From positions 1 through 64,000 of the forward strand of contig DAHUYJ010000001.1 in the NCBI GenBank assembly GCA_027315225.1: 64,000 bases of DNA, read 5' to 3'. The DNA is from Candidatus Saccharimonadota bacterium. GTDB taxonomy: Bacteria > Patescibacteriota > Saccharimonadia > Saccharimonadales > UBA4665. The position numbers were made by a program, and so were the translations under genes. This document shows, one piece after another, positions 14,103-23,278 of this stretch. Under the pieces are notes generated by a model. It saw only the letters and a list, made by a program, of their open reading frames with translations, was not told the origin of the DNA and searched no databases. How positions within the stretch are numbered: position 1 is the first letter of the stretch; each line of letters opens with the position of its first letter.

Positions 14103-16427
14103 ATGGCAAAGAATTTAGTTATTGTAGAAAGTCCGGCAAAAGCCAAAACCATAGAACGGTTCCTGGGTAAGGATTATGTTGTCAGGAGCAGCTTCGGGCA
14201 TATACGTGACCTTCCCAAAAAAGGGCTGAACATCGACATCGAGCACTCTTTTGCCCCCCATTACGAGATAAGCGCAGATAAGAAGAAAGTCGTGGCGGAG
14301 CTCAAGAAAGCCGCCGCCGGTCATGAGGTATGGCTGGCCAGCGATGAAGACCGCGAAGGGGAGGCGATCGCCTGGCACCTGACGCACGCCCTCAAGCTGG
14401 ATCCGGCCACGACCAAGCGCATTGTCTTTCACGAGATCACTAAGCCGGCTATTGAGGCCGCCATTAAGAACCCGCGCACTGTCGACACCAAGCTGGTAGA
14501 CGCCCAACAGGCCCGGCGCGTCCTGGACCGGCTGGTCGGATATGAATTGTCACCGGTTCTCTGGAAGAAAGTCAAGACCGGCCTCAGCGCCGGCCGCGTA
14601 CAATCGGTCGCGGTACGTCTGACGGTAGAACGGGAGCGGGAAGTCAACGATTTTGTTGCCGATAGCTCCTTCAAGGTCACGGCCACGTTTCTTGCTGGCA
14701 CCGAGGAAGTTCCGGCAGAATTGGATACCAAGCTGCCTGACGCCGATAAGACCAGGCAATGGCTGCAAGCGCTGGCGGCCGGGGCTGACTACAAAGTCGT
14801 TTCCGTCGAACAAAAGCCGGCCAGCCGCAACCCGGGCGCGCCGTTCACGACCAGCACCCTGCAACAGGAAGCCGCCAGGCGTTTGGGTTATAGCGTCCGT
14901 CAGACCATGACTTTGGCCCAGCGCCTCTATGAGGCAGGGCATATAACCTATATGCGAACCGACAGTACGACAGTATCAACCCAGGCGCTGGGCGCAGCCG
15001 AGAAGTACATTAAGAGTTCATACGGTACCGAGTACCATACGCTGCGCCAGTTTAAGACTAAGAGCCAAGGAGCCCAAGAAGCCCACGAAGCTATACGGCC
15101 AACCGATTTTTCCAAACGATCAGCCGGTGGAGACCAACAACAGGGCAAACTATACGAATTGATCTGGCAGCGCGCCATCGCGTCACAGATGAGTGCTGCA
15201 CGTATAGAACGTACCAAAGTCACTATCACGATCAGCAGCCAACCGGAGAAATTCGTAGCCAAGGGTGAGGTCCTGCAGTTCGACGGCTTCATGAAGGTAT
15301 ACGGCGGCGGCCAGGATGATACGCTACTGCCACCTATCAAGCGGGGCCAAGCGCTGGAAGTTCAGGGCATTACCGCTATCGAGAGCTTCAGCCGCCCGCC
15401 GGCACGATACTCCGAGGCTTCTCTGGTGCGCAAGCTTGAGGAGCTAGGTATAGGCCGCCCAAGCACCTACGCGCCGACTATATCGACAATCCAGACCCGC
15501 GGCTACGTCGAAAAGAAGGATCTTGACGGAAACGAGCGCGAGGTAACCGAGCTTAAGATGGATCATGGCCAGGTCACCGATTCCAAAACCACAGTTACAA
15601 CCGGTGCCGACCGCGGCAAACTGATACCAACCCCTATAGCCGAAGTGGTAACTGACTTCCTGGTCAAATATTTCCCGAGTGTAGTCGATTATGATTTTAC
15701 TGCCCGGGTGGAAGCCGATTTCGACCGGATTGCTGCCGGCGAACAGGCCTGGCAAGCCATGATAGGTGGCTTCTACAAGGATTTTCACCCGCTGGTCGAG
15801 AAGTCCGCCGATATTTCCAGGCAAGAGGTTTCCCAGGCCAGGGAACTGGGTAACGACCCGCAGACCGGAGCGCCTATTTATGCCCGTTTTGGACGATACG
15901 GACCGATGTTACAACGCGGCGATACGACCGACGAAACCAAAAAACCGGACTTCGCCCCACTGCCGGAAGGTGCTGCACTCAATACCGTTACGCTCGAACA
16001 GGCTCTGGAAATGTTTAAACTGCCTAAACTAGTCGGTTCGACTGCGGACGGCCAGGAAATACGAGCCAACATCGGCCGGTTTGGACCATATGTCCAGGTA
16101 GGCAAGACCTTCGTGTCAATTAAGCCGCTTGATCCGCATACGATCACGGAAGCCGAGGCCCGCGAGCTATACCAGGCTAAGCTAGCCAAGGACGCCGCCA
16201 AGAACATCAAGGAATTCTCGAATGGCGTTAAGATATTGAACGGCCCGTATGGACCGTATGTAACCGACGGCAAAAAGAACGCCCGTATCGCCAAAGACAA
16301 AGACCCTGCCGCAATAACAGAAGAAGAAGCCCTGGGGATACTGGCAGCTGCGCCAGCCAAAAAGCGCGGCAGACGCTTCAGCGCCAAAAACAAGCAGACG
16401 GCCGCTAAGCGTGGGAGCAAGCGCTAA
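14103..16427 (+). CDS. topA: DNA topoisomerase I
   Basis: A 774-residue type IA topoisomerase that relaxes negative supercoils. The Toprim domain starts NLVIVESPAKAKTIERFLG and includes the metal site DEDREGEAIAWHL near residue 80. The catalytic Tyr283 lies in HITYMRTDSTTVS. The AHEAIRPTDF and GRPSTYAPTI motifs follow. The C terminus carries three Topo_C-type repeats (RYGPMLQRG, RFGPYVQVG, YGPYVTDGKKNA) and a Lys/Arg-rich tail. No zinc-ribbon cysteines are present, unlike E. coli TopA. Confidence 0.97.
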   Translation: MAKNLVIVESPAKAKTIERFLGKDYVVRSSFGHIRDLPKKGLNIDIEHSFAPHYEISADKKKVVAELKKAAAGHEVWLASDEDREGEAIAWHLTHALKLDPATTKRIVFHEITKPAIEAAIKNPRTVDTKLVDAQQARRVLDRLVGYELSPVLWKKVKTGLSAGRVQSVAVRLTVEREREVNDFVADSSFKVTATFLAGTEEVPAELDTKLPDADKTRQWLQALAAGADYKVVSVEQKPASRNPGAPFTTSTLQQEAARRLGYSVRQTMTLAQRLYEAGHITYMRTDSTTVSTQALGAAEKYIKSSYGTEYHTLRQFKTKSQGAQEAHEAIRPTDFSKRSAGGDQQQGKLYELIWQRAIASQMSAARIERTKVTITISSQPEKFVAKGEVLQFDGFMKVYGGGQDDTLLPPIKRGQALEVQGITAIESFSRPPARYSEASLVRKLEELGIGRPSTYAPTISTIQTRGYVEKKDLDGNEREVTELKMDHGQVTDSKTTVTTGADRGKLIPTPIAEVVTDFLVKYFPSVVDYDFTARVEADFDRIAAGEQAWQAMIGGFYKDFHPLVEKSADISRQEVSQARELGNDPQTGAPIYARFGRYGPMLQRGDTTDETKKPDFAPLPEGAALNTVTLEQALEMFKLPKLVGSTADGQEIRANIGRFGPYVQVGKTFVSIKPLDPHTITEAEARELYQAKLAKDAAKNIKEFSNGVKILNGPYGPYVTDGKKNARIAKDKDPAAITEEEALGILAAAPAKKRGRRFSAKNKQTAAKRGSKR

Positions 16428-16572
16428 ATAATAGCCGATGGCGGCCTGTGGAGAAAGTCATCCAGGTTTTCCACTTGCGACAAGATACAGCACGTGGCAT
16501 GATAATATTTCTACAACACCTAGTATGCACAGTTGTCATGAATATGCTACAATACATATACATACAGAGGTA

Positions 16573-16601
16573 TTGACTTTTAAAATTATAAGTTTTATAA
16601 T
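16573..16601 (+). promoter_or_regulatory. Near-consensus sigma70-type promoter
   Basis: TTGACT (16573-16578), a 17-base spacer and TATAAT (16596-16601) lie in a very AT-rich stretch 52 bases upstream of the sigma4-HARE gene. A second TATAAT occurs about 20 bases further on. It predicts a leader of about 45 bases, unlike the many leaderless genes here. Confidence 0.8.
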
Positions 16602-16653
16602 ACTACTAAGGTTATTGTATAATTTATAGTTAACAGGGAAGAATTGTAGACAT

Positions 16654-17703
16654 ATGGCACAAACCACCGACCAAGTAACCCCGATTGAGACCGAGCAGCT
16701 TGTGAAAGACATCCTGGCAACTATAGAGCGCGACCGGGAGCGAGAGATCGTAGCACGCCGGTTTGGCCTTTTTGACCGTAAGGAAACGCTGGAACAGATC
16801 GGGGAGATGCTGGGCATCACGCGGGAGCGAGTTCGTCAGCTGGAGAAGGCCGTTGTCACACGCTTACAGACTTCGGCAGAGCAGGGCGCCTTACCGCACA
16901 TTGCTACGTTTCAGGCTACGGTATCAAATCTTCTGCGCTCCTCAGGCGATATATCACGCGTCAGCGACATAACGGCTCGCCTAAGCGGCACGTCAGACCG
17001 AGAAGAACAGGCCAGAGTAGCATTTCTAAGCCAACTGTCACCTCAACTGGCCGTCATCCCTGAAGACGATAACTTTTATAACAGCGTGAGCATTGCGGCT
17101 GCCCGAGACGGAAAGGCCGTAAAGGCGCAGGTTACTAAGCTAATAGACGCGATCAAAAAGATCGGTGAGCCTAAAACCGTCGAAGAAATCGCTAAGGCGG
17201 CAGGTTTTGCCAAACCAAAAGAAGTAGCATCGCTAGCCAGCACTTCCAAACATCTGGCTACGCTCAACGGCCGCTGGGGCCTGATCAAATGGCCAATGGT
17301 TAACCCTAAGAACATCCGTGACAAAATCTACGTTATACTCAAGGAGCGCGGCAAGCACATGCACTTTAACGAAATTTCCGACGCCATCAAGGGCAGCGAG
17401 TTCAAGCGCAAGGATGTTACTACGCAGGCTATTCATAACGAATTGATCAAGGACAAGCGCTTCGTGTTAGTCGGGCGCGGTATTTACGCCCTAAAGGAAT
17501 GGGGCTACGAGAAGGGCACGGTCGCCGACATTATCAGCGAAGTTCTACGTGAAGCCGGCGAGCCTTTGCACCGCGACGAGATCGTCAAGCGTGTCCTCAA
17601 GAGCCGTTTTGTCAAAGAAACGACTATCCTACTCAACCTCCAGGGCAAGCCGCAGTTCAAGCGAGTGGCTAAAGCCACCTACGACCTGGCCGAAGCCGAG
17701 TAA
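16654..17703 (+). CDS. Sigma-70 region 4-like HTH fused to HARE-HTH domain
   Basis: A 349-residue protein. Residues 10-75 match sigma-70 region 4, the -35 binding helix-turn-helix: REIVARRFGLFDRKETLEQI then GITRERVRQLEKAVV. No sigma regions 1-3 are present, so it cannot be a complete sigma factor. The C-terminal half contains a HARE-HTH winged helix of the kind in Firmicute RNA polymerase delta subunit (IYVILKERGKHMHFNEISDAI near residue 227), with a second similar copy near residue 290 (ISEVLREAGEPLHRDEIVKRV). I infer a transcription factor that may contact RNA polymerase or promoter DNA. A strong promoter precedes it. Confidence 0.82.
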   Translation: MAQTTDQVTPIETEQLVKDILATIERDREREIVARRFGLFDRKETLEQIGEMLGITRERVRQLEKAVVTRLQTSAEQGALPHIATFQATVSNLLRSSGDISRVSDITARLSGTSDREEQARVAFLSQLSPQLAVIPEDDNFYNSVSIAAARDGKAVKAQVTKLIDAIKKIGEPKTVEEIAKAAGFAKPKEVASLASTSKHLATLNGRWGLIKWPMVNPKNIRDKIYVILKERGKHMHFNEISDAIKGSEFKRKDVTTQAIHNELIKDKRFVLVGRGIYALKEWGYEKGTVADIISEVLREAGEPLHRDEIVKRVLKSRFVKETTILLNLQGKPQFKRVAKATYDLAEAE

Positions 17704-17731
17704 TAATACGTCCGTATAAGATAAGGTTTGT

Positions 17732-18106
17732 ATGCTAAGTAGCCACGAGGTACCAACGCCAGCACCGATAGATCAGCACGTTATGGATCATAGCCTTGTG
17801 GCTAGTGTTACAACCTACAGCCTGCCCTCAAATGCCAACCTTGGCCGTTCCATTCCTCCCCAAGCAGTCATACGGCAAGCAATGGATAGATGCTACTATA
17901 TAGCTAAAGAACACGAAGGCGACATGCATCGTGTAATGTTCGAATGGGGCCGAGCTGAAGGTTTGCAGAGGGTCACACTAGGAGGCAGCCAATCTTCTGA
18001 ACAACCCACATCAGAGGGTGATAATCCACTCCACAAAATATTTAACATTGGTGTGTCTGTAGGCGTAAACGAAGCCGTTAGGCTTTTAGGTATAATAAAG
18101 TACTAA
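17732..18106 (+). CDS. Unknown protein (124 aa)
   Basis: A 124-residue soluble protein with an AAGG Shine-Dalgarno 8 bases before the ATG. No membrane helix or known motif is seen. The centre (AVIRQAMDRCYYIAKEHEGD) looks helical, and the C terminus (IFNIGVSVGVNEAVRLLGI) is amphipathic. It starts 28 bases after the sigma4-HARE gene and may share its transcript. The family is not recognised. Confidence 0.6.
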   Translation: MLSSHEVPTPAPIDQHVMDHSLVASVTTYSLPSNANLGRSIPPQAVIRQAMDRCYYIAKEHEGDMHRVMFEWGRAEGLQRVTLGGSQSSEQPTSEGDNPLHKIFNIGVSVGVNEAVRLLGIIKY

Positions 18107-18727
18107 AGGCATGATCCTTGTATAAACAAAATACGAACATGATAATATGATGGGCGAAGAAAGAGGTCTCGCAATACTTGTGGTATGTGCCGCTTAGTAA
18201 ATATGCGGGGCAGAGACCTAACGGTAACTTTAAATTATAAATTGGTAGCAGCAAGGTAAAAGTTTATGAAAATACAAAGCAAAAGAGCAGCAAATTCATA
18301 CATAGACATGATGTCGCACAATGTATATTTTGCGACTGTTACATATACGATACAATTGATAAGTATTACCCCTGCCGCAGGGGAGTATGGGACGGATTAC
18401 CGTTAGCTTCGCAAGTTTTAGTTAACCGCCGTAACTTCACGATCCACGATCGTGTTGATAGATAACCCACAGTACGTTATTCCTACTAAACACCTATGGT
18501 GTCCCGACGTGACGCACAACACTATTTGACTTTTCCACAGTATTACCGTGAAAGTATCGCTTTTTTGTACATTATATTACACATGATCAACTCCTCTGCT
18601 CCACCTGCTTCATTAATAAAAACTTGACTTTTGCTTTTTTATGTATGTTCATATAGTTTTTTTGCACGACGCGACGCGGCGGTACTAAGAACAAATTACG
18701 AACTAGCGGGGCAGCAGAACAGGGGGA
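18107..18727. other. AT-rich intergenic region with RNA-like structure
   Basis: About 620 bases without a confident gene. At 18164-18219 a possible three-way junction forms: AGGTCTC with GAGACCT closes two hairpins (18171-18190 and 18190-18208). Other palindromes are CCCCTGC-C-GCAGGGG at 18369-18383 and the perfect CACGATCGTG at 18445-18454, preceded by a direct repeat CACGATC. A DnaA-box-like TTTTCCACA occurs near 18532. No known RNA family or mobile element was recognised. A weak short ORF is listed separately. Confidence 0.4.
18266..18406 (+). CDS. Weak candidate small ORF (46 aa)
   Basis: An ATG frame of 46 codons (MKIQSKRAANSYIDMM...) with an AAGGT element 8 bases upstream. It lies inside the structured AT-rich gap, and its end coincides with a palindrome, so it could equally be non-coding. 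Nothing in the peptide points to a function. Confidence 0.22.
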   Translation: MKIQSKRAANSYIDMMSHNVYFATVTYTIQLISITPAAGEYGTDYR

Positions 18728-19717
18728 CTACTTGTAATACGCTCGCCCGGAAACACGCACATCGACATACTGGCTGGGCGTAATGTGTTGGTGCTGCAAT
18801 TGCATTATGGTAGCCAGGAACGTTCCGGCCTCCCCTTTCGGGTCTCCGCTTTCTAAATTAAATTTAACGAAATAGGGCTGCCCTGCCAAATGAACGTCAA
18901 GCTCGCTGGCCGCTGCCGGTAAGGTCATGCCAGAGACCGTGAACTGCTTGGCGGCCAGCTGGACAACTATAGTCTGGATAAAGCTGACATCACTGGTAGG
19001 AACCGCCTGTTGGTTAAGTTGTATATGAAGCCCGCTTTGATCGTTAACGACCGGCAGCTTCGGCTGGCTAAGGGCAGCGGGCGTAGTGCCGCCCAGCACC
19101 GCCTTGCCGTTGTCGGCAATGACAAACGAGCCACTATTGGCCACCAGGACAAACGCCGGGTTGGCCGGCTCGACATAGATAACCGGCCGGTGCCCCAGTA
19201 ACGGTACGGTAACGCTAACGCTGCTCAGTTCGGGAAACTTATTGAGCAAATAGTGGCTTAGTTGATCGGTGTTGATCGTAATCTTGTTGCGGTTCCATGT
19301 AGACCGGCTTAGCTTGTGGTCGGCCGCGATTTCATAGACAGACAAAGAGCGCAACAAGGAGACGCTCCCGCTGTTTTGCAGCGGCACTACCTTGGCGGAG
19401 GCAGACAGGCTGAGTACGTTAACCATTGAGACTACAATCGCTATAAGCAGGATGATGAAACCGAAGCGTTGCAGCCAAAAGTGCCGGAACCCGGCATGAG
19501 TGTTAGGGATTTGGGCAGCCTGTTCCTCCGACAACTGACGGCCGGCGCGACGAGGTGACGGCCCTGACAAGTCTGATTGGCGGCGGCGCGGTTGGGGCGG
19601 CCGGTCACTATAAGAAAGGTTCGACTGACGCATAGTCGCTTGAGTGTCGCTATCCACGCGAAGGCGTGGACGGCGGCGCGGTGACGGGCCCGATGCACGG
19701 TTACGGCGTAACTTCAT
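18728..19717 (-). CDS. ftsQ: Cell-division protein FtsQ/DivIB-like
   Basis: A 329-residue bitopic protein. A long Arg/Pro/Ser-rich cytoplasmic segment (residues 1-80) precedes a single membrane helix at about 88-110 (FGFIILLIAIVVSMVNVLSL). An extracytoplasmic region with POTRA-like character follows. Identification rests mainly on topology and position: it ends the dcw cluster, directly after murG, with its ATG overlapping the murG stop by four bases. FtsQ links FtsL and the septal peptidoglycan machinery. The basic N-terminal arm is longer than in most FtsQ proteins. Confidence 0.8.
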   Translation of the reverse strand: MKLRRNRASGPSPRRRPRLRVDSDTQATMRQSNLSYSDRPPQPRRRQSDLSGPSPRRAGRQLSEEQAAQIPNTHAGFRHFWLQRFGFIILLIAIVVSMVNVLSLSASAKVVPLQNSGSVSLLRSLSVYEIAADHKLSRSTWNRNKITINTDQLSHYLLNKFPELSSVSVTVPLLGHRPVIYVEPANPAFVLVANSGSFVIADNGKAVLGGTTPAALSQPKLPVVNDQSGLHIQLNQQAVPTSDVSFIQTIVVQLAAKQFTVSGMTLPAAASELDVHLAGQPYFVKFNLESGDPKGEAGTFLATIMQLQHQHITPSQYVDVRVSGRAYYK

Positions 19718-20877
19718 AGCTGATCCAGTATTAGGTGAGCCAGCTCAGTAGTAGCACTAGGCTTAGCGAAGACCTTAAACTTAGCGCTTAACTTGTCACG
19801 GCGCTTAACGTCACGTAGCAGACCGCTTGCTTGCCGGGCCAAACGATTGGAATCAACCATGAGATCGGTTTCCGCAATTACTAAAGCAGCCCCCTGCTTG
19901 GCCAGATACTGGGCGTTCTTGAGCTGGTGCCCTCCTGCCAGGAAGGAGCTGGGCACCACAATACAGGCCTTACCCTGGAGAGCAAATTCCGCCAGATTGG
20001 TAGCCCCTGCCCTAGTAATTATGACATCAGCCGCCCCGCTATACAGGTACACGTCCTTTATAAAGTCATAGACCTTTATCCTCCCCTGCTCTGAAGACGA
20101 TAATTCCCGTCCGTATGCTGCCATACTATCTTTTTCATTGCCGCGTCCGGCAGCATGCAGTACGTGCAAGTCAGGAAATTCACGTAAAAGATGCGGTACC
20201 GCAGCAATCACGGCCTGGTTCACGCGTTGCGACCCCAATCCCCCTCCTATTACAAACAGAACTTTGGCCTCGGTCGGAAGCTTCAACTTGGCCCGGTATT
20301 GCCGTTTGAGTTTAGCCGTTACGGGCTTGAATTCGGCCTGCAATGGTATTCCTGTAGTAACCGTCGTATCGCGCGGATAGCTGTAAACTTCGGCAGGTAA
20401 CGCTACAGCGTGCCGCACAGCCCAGCGGCCGATGATCCGGTTAGCCAGACCTGGTATGGCATCAGAATCGTGCGTTATATACGGAATATCCAGGCCTGCG
20501 GCGGCCAGGCCGACCGGCACCCCTACGAAACCGCCTTTTATGAATATCACCGCCGGGCGTACACGACGCAACAAACGCCAGCTCTGGTATATCCCAATCA
20601 CTACGTACAACGCATCCCGGGCATTGAGAAGCAAAGTCGGAATATCCAACAGCTGCCGCAAGCCTTCGCCATGATAGCGGCGGAATTTTCCGGCCCGAAC
20701 CGTAAAGACATCATCAAAGGCCGGATGCTCAGCCGGAATATCACCGAGCTTATCGCCGCGTTGGCCTATATAGACCAGGCGAACATCAGGCTGCAAGCGC
20801 TTAAGTTCAGAAGCAACGGCTAAAATCGGTGTGATATGGCCGCCGGAACCGGCGCCGGTAAGTACAATGTTCGTCAA
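19714..20877 (-). CDS. murG: UDP-GlcNAc transferase MurG
   Basis: A 387-residue GT-B glycosyltransferase that adds GlcNAc to lipid I to form lipid II at the inner membrane face. The N-terminal glycine loop is TGAGSGGHITPILAVASELK. The second domain has GGGLGSQRVNQAV and the donor-binding ITRAGATNLAEFA. The only sensible start is a TTG at 20875-20877, which overlaps the ftsW stop (TTGA), indicating translational coupling. The stop overlaps the ftsQ start by four bases. Confidence 0.95.
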   Translation of the reverse strand: MTNIVLTGAGSGGHITPILAVASELKRLQPDVRLVYIGQRGDKLGDIPAEHPAFDDVFTVRAGKFRRYHGEGLRQLLDIPTLLLNARDALYVVIGIYQSWRLLRRVRPAVIFIKGGFVGVPVGLAAAGLDIPYITHDSDAIPGLANRIIGRWAVRHAVALPAEVYSYPRDTTVTTGIPLQAEFKPVTAKLKRQYRAKLKLPTEAKVLFVIGGGLGSQRVNQAVIAAVPHLLREFPDLHVLHAAGRGNEKDSMAAYGRELSSSEQGRIKVYDFIKDVYLYSGAADVIITRAGATNLAEFALQGKACIVVPSSFLAGGHQLKNAQYLAKQGAALVIAETDLMVDSNRLARQASGLLRDVKRRDKLSAKFKVFAKPSATTELAHLILDQL

Positions 20878-22199
20878 TAGCCGGCCCTCCTGGCATTATC
20901 ACGCCAGTCAGGTCGACGGCTGCCATTATTGCCACGAATACCAGCCCGGCCAGCCCGGGCGGCGCCAGGCCGCCTCACAGCATCTCCTGCAGCAGCCTCT
21001 TCATCAACAAGGCGGTTGGCGGTAAACGCCGTGTACTGCGAGGCTTGAAAGGCCAGGCCAATGGCAGCAACGGAAAACACCACGCTGGTACCGCCATAGC
21101 TTATAAATGGCAGGGTAATACCCTTGAGTGGTAACAGGCCGATCATGGCCCCGATGTTAATAAAAGTCTGGATACTAAGCCAGGCCAGTATTCCGATTAC
21201 CAGGAACCGGCTGAAGTCATCGGGCAGCCGTTCAGCAATGTTCTTGAGCCTTGTAAAGAATGCCATGAAGATCGCCAACAGGATAATAGCCCCTACGAAA
21301 CCGAATTTTTCGGCGTAAATAGCAAAGATCGAATCGTTGGCAGCCTCCGGTAAATAACCATAGGCTTGGACGCCGCTGCCCAATCCCAAACCGACCATAC
21401 CGCCCGACCCAACCGCAATGAGCGCCTGGCAGGCCTGGTAGCCGCTGCCGTGACAATTCGATTGGGGGTGTAAATAGCTCTCCAGGCGGGCCCTGCGGTA
21501 CGGTGTGGCCGCAATCGCCAATACAAGCATTATAAGCACTGCCCCACCGATCAGCATGATTTTTTTTAATGGAAGCCCTGCCACGTAGGCCATAGTCGCC
21601 ATCATGGCGACTATTACACCAGCCGAGCCTAGGTCACTCTGTATGCCTACGATCACGACACCTATTATGAGTAACGCTATAACAAGCGGCTTCAGCGTTA
21701 ATTTCATGCTTTTTATAGTCCCCTGCCGCACCCGCCTGGCCAAAAAAGTTGCCAGCCAGACCATAACTGCAAACTGCACCAATTCAACGGACTCGAAAGA
21801 CAGGCCGCCAAATCGTACCCAACGGTGTGCTGGATATGCCGGGTTGACCGGTAGGGCTAGAGCCAGTAATGTTGCCAGGCCAGCCGCCACCAAAAGCGGT
21901 TTATACGCCCGTTGCCACCACTGGAGCGGAATCCGGGCAGTCACAAAGAAAGCTGCCACACTAAGCCCTATTGCCAATAATTGCTTAGTGACGTAATAAC
22001 TGCCTTGGGTGTGGTTAGTGATTCCTAGCGCAGGACTGATGGCATACACCACCATCAGGCCAATCGCCAATAAGACCGCGCACCAGATCATGAGCCAATA
22101 GTCAGGCCGGTGACGGCGGCCTAATTTCGATTCTGCCGCCTCCGGCCTTATCCTACGCGGCGGACGACGGCGTCCGGAGGCGGGGTGTGAAGACCACAT
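20874..22199 (-). CDS. ftsW: Septal peptidoglycan polymerase FtsW (SEDS family)
   Basis: A 441-residue polytopic protein with about ten membrane helices, beginning after a basic N-terminal arm at about residue 34. The SEDS signature PLKGITLPFISYGGTS lies near residue 365. It polymerises lipid II glycan strands together with the class B PBP encoded in the same cluster. The C-terminal tail is Arg/Gly/Ala-rich. RodA is the alternative in this family, but the murG-ftsQ context favours FtsW. Confidence 0.93.
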   Translation of the reverse strand: MWSSHPASGRRRPPRRIRPEAAESKLGRRHRPDYWLMIWCAVLLAIGLMVVYAISPALGITNHTQGSYYVTKQLLAIGLSVAAFFVTARIPLQWWQRAYKPLLVAAGLATLLALALPVNPAYPAHRWVRFGGLSFESVELVQFAVMVWLATFLARRVRQGTIKSMKLTLKPLVIALLIIGVVIVGIQSDLGSAGVIVAMMATMAYVAGLPLKKIMLIGGAVLIMLVLAIAATPYRRARLESYLHPQSNCHGSGYQACQALIAVGSGGMVGLGLGSGVQAYGYLPEAANDSIFAIYAEKFGFVGAIILLAIFMAFFTRLKNIAERLPDDFSRFLVIGILAWLSIQTFINIGAMIGLLPLKGITLPFISYGGTSVVFSVAAIGLAFQASQYTAFTANRLVDEEAAAGDAVRRPGAARAGRAGIRGNNGSRRPDWRDNARRAGY

Positions 22200-22208
22200 A
22201 AAGCAACC

Positions 22209-23252
22209 TTAGACCTGTCCGCTCATTAAGAAGATGATCAACCCCACGATGCTAGCTATTTGGCCGAGTATCCAAAATCGCATCGTAACTTTGGCTTCGG
22301 GCCAGCCAATAGCCTCGAAATGGTGATGGATCGGCGATGACAGAAAGACTTTTTTGCCATCCCGGAAACGCCGTGAAAGCCGATTAACGATTACTGAACC
22401 GGTCTCGACAACGTACACAGCCCCGATAATCGGTAAGACATAGACAGTGTCGGTCTGCAGCGCAATTATACCGAGAGCTGTCCCCAGGGCGAAAGACCCG
22501 ACATCGCCCATGAAAAACCTGGCCGGATAGATATTAAACCATGTATAACTCAATAAGCTGCCGACAACGGTAAGACAGAAACCGGTCAACGCGAACTTAT
22601 GTTCAATGAGTGTAATGATGGCGTAGGCCATAAATGAGGCTGTTAACAGCCCGCCGGCCAGGCCGTCGAGCCCGTCACTGATGTTGACTGATATAGCCGT
22701 TGAGATCACCACCAGCCAGAAGAGCGCTATGACGAATACCCCGATATGCAAATGGTGCACAATAGGCAAATAGATTGAATGGACATTGAGCTTGGCATAA
22801 AACCACCAACCGCCGATTAATACTACTAGGCTATACAGCCCGAACTTGGCCCGGGCGCTCATGCCCGCTACGCCGTCACCATTACCCCTTATGTTCATGA
22901 TGTCATCGATCAGTCCGATGGCGGCAGCGCCCAATAGGCCAGCTAGCGGCAACCACGTTTGCCCCCTGTTAAGGTTACCGGCAAAGGTCACAATGGCTGT
23001 AGCCAGTACGAAGATCAATCCGGCCATAGTCGGGATGTGCCGCTTGTGCTTGGCGGCGTGCAACTTCTGGTACACAGACGCCTTACCTCCCGACCAGGCA
23101 TCGGTTCGTAATCGTTTCCACCACTGGCCGCGATACGCCGCGCTGGTATAGAGAGGCGTTATCAACATACTTACTACGAAACTGAAAAAACCAAGTGACA
23201 GGATCCGGACGAGACTGTGTGCGGTAATGGCAATGTGCAAGGTGTTACTCAT
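22209..23252 (-). CDS. mraY: Phospho-MurNAc-pentapeptide translocase MraY
   Basis: A 347-residue membrane enzyme that forms lipid I from UDP-MurNAc-pentapeptide and undecaprenyl phosphate. It has about ten helices and the family motifs: LIDDIMNIRG (Asp-Asp metal site), NISDGLDGLAGG, MGDVGSFALG and the cytoplasmic HHHFEAIGWPEAKV loop. Its stop lies 9 bases before ftsW, in the same minus-strand dcw operon. Confidence 0.96.
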   Translation of the reverse strand: MSNTLHIAITAHSLVRILSLGFFSFVVSMLITPLYTSAAYRGQWWKRLRTDAWSGGKASVYQKLHAAKHKRHIPTMAGLIFVLATAIVTFAGNLNRGQTWLPLAGLLGAAAIGLIDDIMNIRGNGDGVAGMSARAKFGLYSLVVLIGGWWFYAKLNVHSIYLPIVHHLHIGVFVIALFWLVVISTAISVNISDGLDGLAGGLLTASFMAYAIITLIEHKFALTGFCLTVVGSLLSYTWFNIYPARFFMGDVGSFALGTALGIIALQTDTVYVLPIIGAVYVVETGSVIVNRLSRRFRDGKKVFLSSPIHHHFEAIGWPEAKVTMRFWILGQIASIVGLIIFLMSGQV

Positions 23253-23278
23253 AAGAATATGTTGTTTTATTATAGCAT

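Noticed and set aside
18530-18541. TTTTCCACA as DnaA box and replication origin
   Set aside because: A single loose match (another occurs near 27341), no cluster of boxes and no dnaA, dnaN or gidA neighbour.
17704-18727. Insertion sequence or prophage remnant in the AT-rich interval
   Set aside because: No transposase, integrase, terminal inverted repeats or target duplication could be seen.
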